Position numbers and translations under genes: made by a program. Below the pieces are notes generated by a model. It ran no database searches and was not told the origin of the DNA. It saw only the letters and a list, made by a program, of their open reading frames with translations. This document shows positions 35,144 to 43,017 of a stretch of DNA of 64,000 bases, piece after piece. Position 1 is the first letter of the stretch. The number at the start of each line of letters is the position of its first letter. The stretch is from Candidatus Zixiibacteriota bacterium (GTDB lineage: Bacteria > Zixibacteria > MSB-5A5 > WJJR01 > JAJRUJ01): assembly GCA_020051695.1 (NCBI GenBank), contig JAGVQM010000031.1:1-64000 (forward strand). The letters run 5' to 3'.

Positions 35144-35898
35144 CGTGTGTCCGCCATCCGATTGATCATACTCGCATAATAACCCGCGCCGAAGCCGTTG
35201 TCGATATTCACCACGGCTACCCCCGGCGCGCAGCAGTTGAGCATTGCCAACAGCGCGGCCAAGCCATTGAAGCTGGCGCCATACCCGACACTGGTCGGGA
35301 CCGCAACAACCGGAACATCCACCAACCCGCCGACCACGCTGGCCAGTGCGCCCTCCATGCCGGCGACGACGATGATCACTCCGGCCGCATACAGGATATG
35401 CTGCTGGTCCAGAATACGGTGCATCCCCGCCACGCCGACATCGTGGACCCGCGCGACAACATTGCCCATCGTCTCGGCGGTCACCGCCGCTTCTTCCACC
35501 ACCGGCAAATCCGAGGTCCCCGCGCCGATCACCGCGATGGGCCGGTCGTGTTTTTTCTCACGGGGTAAGCCGATGACCACGATCCGCGCCTGTTCATGGT
35601 AAACCGCGTCATCCCGCCGCGCGCGGACGGCAGCATAGACTTCCGCATTGGCGCGGGTAGCCAGGATCGGCCCGGATTTTGCGGCCAGCTTGTCGACGAT
35701 TTCTGTTATTTGGGCCGTGGTTTTGCCCTGGCAGAAAATAACTTCAGGAAAACCCGTCCGCAATTCGCGATGAGTATCCGGCCGGGCGAAATCCAAATTA
35801 TCGTAGGGCAGCGAGCGCAGGCGGTCCAGCGCCTCATTGATCGCCAGTGTGCCGTTTTGCACCTCGGCCAGAATTTGTTTCAATTTTTCCTTATTCAT
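35140..35898 (-). CDS. larB: LarB, NaAD carboxylase/hydrolase for nickel-pincer cofactor
   Basis: A 252-residue LarB. It carboxylates the pyridine ring of nicotinic acid adenine dinucleotide and releases the mononucleotide product. The C-terminal two-thirds carry a PurE-like fold ('VIGAGTSDLPVVEEAAVTAE', 'VVAGMEGALASVVGGLVDVP', 'SVGYGASFNGLAALLAMLN'). The N-terminal 60 residues are the helical region typical of LarB ('LKQILAEVQNGTLAINEALDRL'). It lies between larE (8-base overlap) and larC (4-base overlap), so the three genes form one coupled operon. Confidence 0.95.
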   Translation of the reverse strand: MNKEKLKQILAEVQNGTLAINEALDRLRSLPYDNLDFARPDTHRELRTGFPEVIFCQGKTTAQITEIVDKLAAKSGPILATRANAEVYAAVRARRDDAVYHEQARIVVIGLPREKKHDRPIAVIGAGTSDLPVVEEAAVTAETMGNVVARVHDVGVAGMHRILDQQHILYAAGVIIVVAGMEGALASVVGGLVDVPVVAVPTSVGYGASFNGLAALLAMLNCCAPGVAVVNIDNGFGAGYYASMINRMADTR

Positions 35899-36715
35899 GC
35901 CGCTTCAGGTCCAACGTTTCATTCATGCTCCCGGTTCGATACCCCAGCAAATCCACGCAGACATAAGTATAACCGAGAGATTTGAAGAAAGCGGCGGTTT
36001 TTTGCGCCAGATCATCCTCACACAATTTTGCCTTATCCGCGCCGGAGACTTCGATGCGCGCAATTGTGCCGTGGTCACGCACGCGCAATTGCCGGATTCC
36101 CAACTGCCGCAGGTATTGTTCGCCGCGGCTGACCCGGTCAATACCCTCAATGGTAATCGGCGTGCCGTACGGAAAGCGGCTGGCCAGACAAGGGGAGCTG
36201 GGCTTGTCCCAGGTGGGCAGGTTCATTCGCTTTGATAATTGGCGAATATCGGCCTTGGTGAGTCCTGCCTCTCGCAGCGGCGAACGGACGCCCAGTTCGG
36301 TGATCGCTTTTTGCCCCGGACGATAATCTTCGAGATCATCGACAATCGACCCATCGGCCACCCAAGCCAGTCCCTCACGTCGGGCCAGTGCGAGTAACTC
36401 ATTGAACAACCGCTTCTTGCAAAAATAACAACGTTCCGGGGAATTTTCGGCAAAGGCCGGATCGTTCAGCGCCTCGACTTGCAGGATGGTATGCCGGACA
36501 CCGAGCGAGGCCGCATCATCCGCGGCCTGTTGCTGGTCCCAGGGCGGCTCGACCTCGGAACGTTCGGTAACTGCCAGGATTTTATCCTTCAGCACTTCCG
36601 CCGCGACCCGCAGCAAAAACGTGCTGTCCACACCGCCGGAGTAGGCGACCAGTACACTGTCCATCCGGCGCAGGATGTCCCGCAGGGCGGTGAGTTTTTC
36701 TTCGGCGGTCGGCAT
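35891..36715 (-). CDS. larE: LarE, sacrificial sulfur transferase for nickel-pincer cofactor
   Basis: A 274-residue LarE. The PP-loop 'SGGVDST' (residues 26-32) activates the substrate carboxylates by adenylation. Cys176 in 'KPSSPCLASRFPYG' corresponds to the sacrificial Cys of Lactobacillus plantarum LarE, so this is the single-Cys, self-consuming type. A second conserved pair is 'RCYFCK' (Cys96, Cys99). The ATG at 36715 opens the larE-larB-larC operon. No larA is present in this window, so the cofactor user must be elsewhere. Confidence 0.95.
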   Translation of the reverse strand: MPTAEEKLTALRDILRRMDSVLVAYSGGVDSTFLLRVAAEVLKDKILAVTERSEVEPPWDQQQAADDAASLGVRHTILQVEALNDPAFAENSPERCYFCKKRLFNELLALARREGLAWVADGSIVDDLEDYRPGQKAITELGVRSPLREAGLTKADIRQLSKRMNLPTWDKPSSPCLASRFPYGTPITIEGIDRVSRGEQYLRQLGIRQLRVRDHGTIARIEVSGADKAKLCEDDLAQKTAAFFKSLGYTYVCVDLLGYRTGSMNETLDLKRHE

Positions 36716-36851
36716 TTCGGTTTTTCAGTATGCGGCTATGGGGGCGCACGGACCTTTCGCCCGCGGGCGTCAAATCATCACATTATACGTGATGGTATGG
36801 CCTTTGGCTGACAAAGAAAGCGGAATACCGATCATGAACACATGGGTACGC

Positions 36852-37184
36852 TCACACTTGCGGTGAATCCGGGGGCGGTTCCGCGGCCGGCGGCTTTTCA
36901 CCGGCTGCAGCCGGTTCTTCGCGCGCGGCATTGCTTTCATCAACAAAATTCAAATGCAATTGGTACAGAGTATGGTCCAGCAGCCGCTTTTCCTCATTGG
37001 TGAGATTGCCGACGGTTTTCAGGCGCAGGGCTTCCAGCGTATCGATGGCATAGCGGGCCATGTCGAGGTTTTTTTCGACCTTGCCGTCGGTGCCGGCAAT
37101 TTTGCCCATGAATTGCAATGCCGCGGCCTCGTGCGACATGATCAGCTGGAACAGGTGGACATTGATATCCGGTTTTTCAGTCAT
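36852..37184 (-). CDS. DUF1844 protein
   Basis: A 110-residue protein matching DUF1844: 'VHLFQLIMSHEAAALQFMG' (residues 8-26) and 'NLDMARYAIDTLEALRLKT' followed by 'LTNEEKRLLDHTLYQLHLNF'. The last 30 residues are Pro/Glu/Ala-rich and disordered. The function of the family is not known. I prefer the ATG at 37184 ('MTEKPDINVH') to one 12 bases earlier. It lies 37 bases after a 59-residue gene on the same strand. Confidence 0.85.
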   Translation of the reverse strand: MTEKPDINVHLFQLIMSHEAAALQFMGKIAGTDGKVEKNLDMARYAIDTLEALRLKTVGNLTNEEKRLLDHTLYQLHLNFVDESNAAREEPAAAGEKPPAAEPPPDSPQV

Positions 37185-37221
37185 CGTTTGTACCATCCGG
37201 AGACATGATTACCGCATTGAT

Positions 37222-37401
37222 TCAAACTTTATCCGTAAGCCGCCGGGCCAGTTGAATGTTGTGCAGCACATCCATCAGTTCGGCGTCCAGTTTTTTCAAA
37301 AGGCGCAGCAAATCATAATCGTTGCACTGCGGGATCAGGACCCGTATCTGTTCGGCGACCGCCTCCGCGTCCTGTGCTATTTTTTCCAATGCCTGTTGCA
37401 T
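37222..37401 (-). CDS. 59-residue helical protein upstream of DUF1844
   Basis: A small gene encoding 59 residues, starting 'MQQALEKIAQDAEAVAEQIR' and ending 'LARRLTDKV'. The sequence is amphipathic helix throughout, with one Cys (residue 26), and looks like a short helical hairpin. A GGAGG site lies eight bases before the ATG, which makes it likely to be real. It is directly upstream of the DUF1844 gene and may work with it. I recognise no family. Confidence 0.6.
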   Translation of the reverse strand: MQQALEKIAQDAEAVAEQIRVLIPQCNDYDLLRLLKKLDAELMDVLHNIQLARRLTDKV

Positions 37402-37696
37402 CTTGACCCGCCTCCAGGGTTATAATCCACAACGAATGAATTATATAATTACATACGGATGTGTCAACCGGGCATTTTGCGGCAGCGGCAGGCGGCGCCG
37501 GCGTGTCGGCCAGGTAAAGGCGGCAGAATGCGGGACCGAAGAGCATTCCGGGTCGGCAAAAAATCCGCGACGGCACTGGTCGCACAAATCTTCGATTTAC
37601 TTGTGCCCCGGTTTGCATTACATTGCGTCCCGAGTTAAAAAACCGGGGTCGGGTTCCACGGGAGCGCAGACCCCTCGGGTTGACGTGGGAGAACGT

Positions 37697-39145
37697 ATGG
37701 AACGTACCGGCAGTGATGATCGCGGTTTTTTCACGCAGATCTCCAGCTTCCAGCGCGCGTTCTGGATGCTGAACATTATGGAGATGCTCGAACGGCTGGC
37801 CTATTACGGCGTGCGGGTGGTGATCCCGATTTACATCGCGCAGGCCGACGAAATTAACGGCCTGCATTTTTCGCAAATCGATAAGGGGATAATTTTCATG
37901 TGGTGGGCGATCGTCCAGTCCTTGACGCCGCTTTTTTCCGGGGGATTCGCCGACCGCTATGGCTACAAAAAGACCATCTCCGTGTCGATCGTGCTGAAAA
38001 TGATCGGCTATTTGCTGATGGCCACACAGCGGGAGTTTTATCCGTTCCTGTTTGGCTGCTGTGTTCTGGCCTTCGGCACCGCGATTTTCAAACCGGGGAT
38101 CCAGGGTTCGCTGGTCCAGACGCTGAACAAGAAAAATTCCGGCGTGGGCTGGGGCATGTTTTATATGCTGGTGAACATCGGCGGGTTCCTGGGACCGCCA
38201 CTGGCTCATTTCCTGTATGGGGTTTCCTGGCCGGCAGTCTTTTACGGCTGCGCGATAATTGTTTCGCTGAATTTCCTGACCATGCTGACCTACAAGGAGA
38301 TCCATCCCGGGGCGAACAGCGCGGCGGGCCGCTGGAGGTGATGCGCCTCACGTTCAGGAATATCATCAAACCGCGGTTGTTCATTTTCATTCTGATTATG
38401 TCCGGGTTCTGGCTGATGTTTATGCAGCTTTTTGATATGCTGCCGAACTTCATTGTCGACTGGGTCGATTCCTCGCAGATGGTCCGTGATTTGAACCTGC
38501 CCGCGTGGATGACCAATGAGACCTCGCGCGGGGTGCAAATCACCCAGGAATGGTTGATTAACGCCAATGCGGGATTGATTATTCTGGCAGTGGTTTTCCT
38601 CTCCTGGGTGGTCTCCCGCATGCGGCGGCTGCATTCGATCCTGATCGGGATAACCATCTCCTCCATCGGACTGGTCCTTGCCGGGTTCAGCATGACCGGG
38701 TATTTTTGTTTGATGGGCATCCTCATTTTCTCGGTAGGCGAGATGCTGGCCAGCCCCAAGATGAATGAATACCTTGGGGTTATTGCCCCCGAGGGCCAGA
38801 AAGGCCTGTATATTGGGGTACGCCAACATCCCGTTAGCTATCGGCTGGGCATATGGATCGTTTCGCGGAGGGCAGGTTTACGAAGAAATGGGCGATAAGG
38901 CCAATTTGGCCCTCCGGTACTTTGCCGAACACTTGAATATCACTGATGGTGTTGCCCGTACCGAGGCAGTGGCCAAGCTGCAGGAAGCCATGAACTTGAA
39001 CGGCACCGAGGTAACCCAGCTTCTCTGGAACACTTACCATCCCTATACACTGTGGTACCAGTTTGCCGCCATCGGTATCCTTTCGGCGATCGGCATGTTT
39101 TTCTATGGCCGTTCAGCCCGTAAGTGGGAAGCGCCGGATATTTGA
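37697..39145 (+). pseudogene. POT/PTR2-family peptide transporter with two frameshifts
   Basis: A proton-dependent oligopeptide transporter read in three pieces. The first (37697 to about 38325) has 'MEMLERLAYYGVRVVIPIYI' and the POT motif region 'FGTAIFKPGIQGSLVQTLN'. The second (about 38325-38818) continues 'RNIIKPRLFIFILIMSGFWL', and the third (about 38818-39145) gives 'YANIPLAIGWAYGSFRGGQ' to the stop. The first break fits a lost G in GGG near 38325; the second fits a gained G in GGGG at 38815-38818. The pieces join into a normal-looking transporter of about 480 residues. Both breaks sit in G runs, so an assembly error is as likely as a true pseudogene. A GGGAG site precedes the ATG. Confidence 0.8.
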
Positions 39146-39172
39146 AGTCCCCCAAAACATCTGTTAATCACA

Positions 39173-39199
39173 GGGCAGGTCGCACACCTGCCCTTTTTT
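39173..39199 (+). terminator. Rho-independent terminator after POT transporter
   Basis: GGGCAGGT (39173-39180) pairs with ACCTGCCC (39186-39193) around CGCAC, followed by TTTTTT (39194-39199). It lies 28 bases after the transporter stop. Confidence 0.85.
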
Positions 39200-39620
39200 G
39201 CGTCGTCTCCGCAAGTATCGCGATCCGAAATGCGCCATTTGCTGAGTTTATCAGGGAAAGGCGCATGGGAATCTTGTAATACAGCAATTAATGCTTTTTG
39301 GAGCATGCCATTATTATGCAGTAATAGGCCATTTTCAGAGCCGTTCTCTATTTTGTTTAACAACAACCACTTACTTATTTAGCTATCTGCATGTGTGTCT
39401 TTCCGTTGAAAACCGGATAATATCATCCATAAAAGCTTGACAAATACGTGCTTGAACCCGATATTTTGGTAGTACTGAGCGTTACTTCAGGGCCGTCGGT
39501 TTTCCATCGTCAACTTTGCCGGCGGTCGAATAATAAGTTTATCCCGGCGGTGAATAAAACCGCGGGGGGTAGGCGGTGTAGGATGCGAATCCCAACAATT
39601 TTTTACGGCGGAGGTGTCAT
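39200..39620 (+). promoter_or_regulatory. Leader region and candidate promoter of the Cys-repeat protein
   Basis: About 420 bases without a gene. At 39437-39442 is TTGACA, then a 17-base spacer and GATATT (39460-39465), a good sigma-70 match that would give a leader of about 150 bases. The leader is GC-rich with a G-run (near 39565-39575). A GGCGGAGGT ribosome site (39608-39616) sits six bases before the ATG at 39621. The rest, 39200-39436, is AT-rich and I see nothing coding. Confidence 0.5.
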
Positions 39621-42600
39621 ATGATTTTGTGTGGAGGGGGCTACGCTCGGAGGAGCTGGCGATGTTGTCGCTTGTTTGGGCCGGTTGCACTCTGCTTGAT
39701 TTTCCTGGCAAGCGTTGCTGTCGCCGATGACTCCAGCCCTTCCCCGTCACCGTTGTACCAGCAATCGCTGGAAAAATCGATTGCTAAGTTTCATGATGAC
39801 GATCGAGGCGGCGGGGCCCCGCAAACACTTGCGGCCCGTGCGCAACTGGCCGACCCGCTTGGTTTAGTCGCGGGTAGTGAACAGGCGGTCGAAACGCCGA
39901 TACCGGGTGATTCACGCGCCAAACCGGCGGGTTTGATCTGCCAGATGCAACGGGATAATAATTATCCATTATCCTATTATTTCGGCTTTGCTGCCCGTGA
40001 TCGGATTGCCTGTTTCTATGATCCGACCGACCCGGCACAAGCCGGATGCGGGGTTGCCGGTCCCTATCCGCTGGAGATTTTTGAGATCTGGCTGAGTATG
40101 TACAGCGATCCCACCGGCTCATCGATGTGGCCGGTTGCCGTTCGCTTGTCGATCTATGACGCGAATATGGATGATCCGGCTTGTCCGGTCCCGGCAACCG
40201 AACTCTGCGCGGTTGATTATCTGCTGACGCAGGCTGCCTTTGATTACCCGAATGTCGGCTATGTGGTCCTGCCGGAAGTGTGTTGTGTCAATGCCCCGTT
40301 TTTCGTAGTTATCGAATACACGGGCCAGACTCCGGCTCCCTATCCCAGCATAGTCATGGATTATCCGCCGGTGTCGCAAATTCCGCCGCTGCCGGAAATT
40401 GATCCATGTGAAGCATGGTTTTTCTATAATGTCAATTCCCAGTGGTATGATTGGAATACGACCTGGTCTGCCAATCCTCCGGGCCGCCCCGGTTTCCCCT
40501 GGCTGCGTCCCGAGGGAGAATTACCGCCGAACGATTGCGAAGATGAGCCGGCGCCGACGATGCCCGGTTATCCGACATGCGACGGTACGGCAACATGTCC
40601 GCAAACCACGACCTGCCCGGGATTCAACACCTGTGCCGGTACGGCGACCTGTCAGAATGGGCCGACTTGTCCGGAAAATCCGACGTCTCCCGGTTTTGCC
40701 ACATGTGAGGGCACCCAGACCTGTCCGGGAATGTTCACCTGCCCGGATATGCCGACGTGCCATGGACACCAAACATGCGAAGGCACGACGACTTGTGTCG
40801 GCACACCGACCTGTGCCGATATGGAGACATGTCCCGGCTTTGCCACGTGTCATGGGTCCTTGACCTGCGATGCCGAATGCCCATTAAACGCAAAGTCAGT
40901 CGAATCTCCGACGTATGCCGGCGCCCCGACGTGTGCGGGGACGACGACTTGTCCGGGAACAGTGACGTGCGGTGGACAATCAACCTGCCCGGGTGTCTCA
41001 ACCTGCCCGGGTACCGCTTCCTGTGCGGGTGTGACGTGTGACGGAGCAGCGACATGTGCCGCCGGTGGTTGTGAGGCGAAGGGCGTGCCCGAATTCACCG
41101 AAAATATGGCAACCTTGCACGGTGAACCTACCTGCGACGGCGCCACGACCTGTGGAGCCACCCCGACTTGTCCGGGTAATCAGACCTGTCCGGGCATGGA
41201 AACCTGTCCAGGGACGACCACCTGCCCCGGCACCAATACATGCGATAATCGGCCGACCATGCCGGGGACCAGTACATGCGAAGGTCTGCCGACATGTCAA
41301 ACGACCTGCTATGGCATGCCGACCTGTCTTGATACGCCGACATGTGCGGTAGGTGGCTATACCTGTGACGGTAATCCCACCTGTAACGGGACGATGACAT
41401 GCAATACGTCAAATACCTGTTTCAGCTGTCCGACGTGTTATGGTTACACCACCTGCCATACCACCTGCCAACCGGGCGGTGCGACGTGTGTCATGACGTG
41501 CTTCAGTGAACCGACTTGTCCCGGCCAGTCGACCTGTCCGTCCGAACCGACATGTTGTGACGGCGGTGAGACTTGTCTGGGCAGTATGAGTTGTCAGGGT
41601 ACAGTTACCTGCGCCGGACTCGCGACCTGCCTGGGTGGAGGCGCGACCTGTCAGGGCGAACATACCTGTTGTGGTTGTCCGACATGCACCGGCACTTCGC
41701 CCACATGCGATATGACTTCCACGTGTGACGGTTCCGCGACCTGCGGCGGAGTGGCGACCTGTATCGGCTGGGATACCTGCCCCGGTACTGCCACCTGCCC
41801 CGGCAGCGGTACGTGCCCCGGCGACGCTTCCTGTCCCGGAACAAATACCTGTCCGGGAACGGGAACATGTCCGGGCGACCAGACCTGCGTGGGGATGTTG
41901 ACCTGTCCGGGTACCGGGACCTGCCCCGGCGATGCCTCGTGTTCCGGCACCGCCACGTGCGCTGGTACCGGCACCTGCCCGGGCGATCCGTCCTGCGCCG
42001 GCACGCAAACCTGCCCGGGGACGGGTACCTGCCCAGGGGACCAGACGTGCGCCGGAACGCAAACCTGTCCCGGCACCGGCACTTGTCCGGGCGATCCGTC
42101 CTGTGCGGGGACGGCAACCTGCGCCGGAGAATTGACCTGTGATGGCGGGCAGACCTGTGATGGTACGGTTACCTGTGACCACTCGGTCACCTGCGCCGGC
42201 ATGGTCACCTGCCCCGATATGCAGACTTGTCCGGGATTCGAAACCTGTTACGGCACGGCAACCTGTGAAGGCGGCCCGACCTGTCCGGAGAACCCGACAT
42301 CACCGGGTTATGCGACATGTGCGGGAACAACCACGTGTCCGGGCGAATTCACTTGTCCGGATATGCAGACGTGTCATGGGTTCGAAACCTGCGAGGGGAC
42401 GACAACCTGTCCGGGTTCACCCACCTGTGATAATTACCAGACCTGTCCGGGATTTGTCACGTGTACGGGGACGATCACTTGCGGCGGCGTTTCTACCTGT
42501 GTGGGCACGCCGACGTGTGTCTCGGGTGTTACCTGCTATGGCGCGCAGACCTGTGCGCCTGATGCAAGCTGTGCCTGCGATTGTACGGCATGGTGCGATA

Positions 42601-42872
42601 TGGACCTTTCTGCGCCGGTTCCTTCCTTCACGCCTGTTGATGTGGCTTATATCGTGGCGTACGTGTACAGAGGGCTGGACGCCCGGCCGGTGTTGCCCAA
42701 TTGCCCGGCGTGCTTCCCCACGAACAAAAACGGCGACTGGAACTGTGACGGAATGGTCACTCCGCTGGATGTGACGTGGTACGTTCAGTATGTGTACAAA
42801 TCATCGGGTGTTGGTCCGTGCGATCCGTGTTTATGCACGCCCTATCCGACGAATTGTCCATCGTACCCATGA
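39621..42872 (+). CDS. Exported Cys-hexapeptide-repeat protein with C-terminal dockerin-like domain
   Basis: A 1083-residue exported protein of a type I do not recognise. It opens with a long signal peptide (hydrophobic core 'LFGPVALCLIFLASVAVA' near residue 20-37). Residues 95-300 look like a beta-sandwich domain. From about residue 310 to 980 the chain is built from six-residue units of the form x-T-C-x-G-x ('TCPGTATCPGSG'), with on the order of one hundred cysteines, one per unit. The end ('DLSAPVPSFTPVDVAYIVAYVYRG', then 'DWNCDGMVTPLDVTWYVQYVY') is a duplicated dockerin-like calcium-binding segment. Two blocks (about 330-420 and 868-957) are near copies. A disulfide-laddered beta-solenoid is my structural inference. 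Confidence 0.8.
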   Translation: MILCGGGYARRSWRCCRLFGPVALCLIFLASVAVADDSSPSPSPLYQQSLEKSIAKFHDDDRGGGAPQTLAARAQLADPLGLVAGSEQAVETPIPGDSRAKPAGLICQMQRDNNYPLSYYFGFAARDRIACFYDPTDPAQAGCGVAGPYPLEIFEIWLSMYSDPTGSSMWPVAVRLSIYDANMDDPACPVPATELCAVDYLLTQAAFDYPNVGYVVLPEVCCVNAPFFVVIEYTGQTPAPYPSIVMDYPPVSQIPPLPEIDPCEAWFFYNVNSQWYDWNTTWSANPPGRPGFPWLRPEGELPPNDCEDEPAPTMPGYPTCDGTATCPQTTTCPGFNTCAGTATCQNGPTCPENPTSPGFATCEGTQTCPGMFTCPDMPTCHGHQTCEGTTTCVGTPTCADMETCPGFATCHGSLTCDAECPLNAKSVESPTYAGAPTCAGTTTCPGTVTCGGQSTCPGVSTCPGTASCAGVTCDGAATCAAGGCEAKGVPEFTENMATLHGEPTCDGATTCGATPTCPGNQTCPGMETCPGTTTCPGTNTCDNRPTMPGTSTCEGLPTCQTTCYGMPTCLDTPTCAVGGYTCDGNPTCNGTMTCNTSNTCFSCPTCYGYTTCHTTCQPGGATCVMTCFSEPTCPGQSTCPSEPTCCDGGETCLGSMSCQGTVTCAGLATCLGGGATCQGEHTCCGCPTCTGTSPTCDMTSTCDGSATCGGVATCIGWDTCPGTATCPGSGTCPGDASCPGTNTCPGTGTCPGDQTCVGMLTCPGTGTCPGDASCSGTATCAGTGTCPGDPSCAGTQTCPGTGTCPGDQTCAGTQTCPGTGTCPGDPSCAGTATCAGELTCDGGQTCDGTVTCDHSVTCAGMVTCPDMQTCPGFETCYGTATCEGGPTCPENPTSPGYATCAGTTTCPGEFTCPDMQTCHGFETCEGTTTCPGSPTCDNYQTCPGFVTCTGTITCGGVSTCVGTPTCVSGVTCYGAQTCAPDASCACDCTAWCDMDLSAPVPSFTPVDVAYIVAYVYRGLDARPVLPNCPACFPTNKNGDWNCDGMVTPLDVTWYVQYVYKSSGVGPCDPCLCTPYPTNCPSYP
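40560..42550 (+). repeat. 18-bp-period coding repeat with 72-bp higher-order units
   Basis: The Cys-hexapeptide tract is visible in the DNA as an 18-base period (ACCTGTCCGGGNACGNNN-like), diverged in most places. Between about 41785 and 42130 neighbouring units group into 72-base blocks that read 'CPGTGTCPGDxSCxGTxTC'. Segments at about 40610-40870 and 42220-42480 are duplicates of each other. This is a coding tandem repeat, not a CRISPR array. Confidence 0.8.
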
Positions 42873-42903
42873 TAGTTGGGGACTGAACAAGACCGAAGAC
42901 AAA

Positions 42904-42934
42904 GGCGGCCCTCAGTTGCGGGCCGCCTTTTTTT
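42904..42934 (+). terminator. Rho-independent terminator after Cys-repeat gene
   Basis: GGCGGCCC (42904-42911) pairs with GGGCCGCC (42920-42927), followed by seven T (42928-42934). It lies 31 bases after the stop. Confidence 0.9.
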
Positions 42935-43017
42935 AGTGTTGTATCAGACCGCCGTGAAAGTCAACTCAAGATCGGGCATACTTCAATCATTGCTATGGTG
43001 CTGAACCTGCCCGGATT

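Noticed and set aside
37322-37696. Upstream extension of the POT transporter frame
   Set aside because: It overlaps the 59-residue gene on the other strand and adds no transporter sequence; the ATG at 37697 has a GGGAG site.
38325-38818. Programmed frameshifting as the explanation for the split transporter
   Set aside because: Two opposite shifts would be needed, no slippery heptamer with a downstream stem is visible, and POT transporters are not known to use it.
41409-42208. Several long antisense and alternative frames across the Cys-repeat tract
   Set aside because: An 18-base coding period keeps all six frames open when one is, so these are shadows of the repeat.
40560-42550. Regular short repeats that could be taken for a CRISPR array
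   Set aside because: The period is 18 bases with no unique spacers, it is inside a signal-peptide-bearing reading frame, and there are no cas genes nearby.
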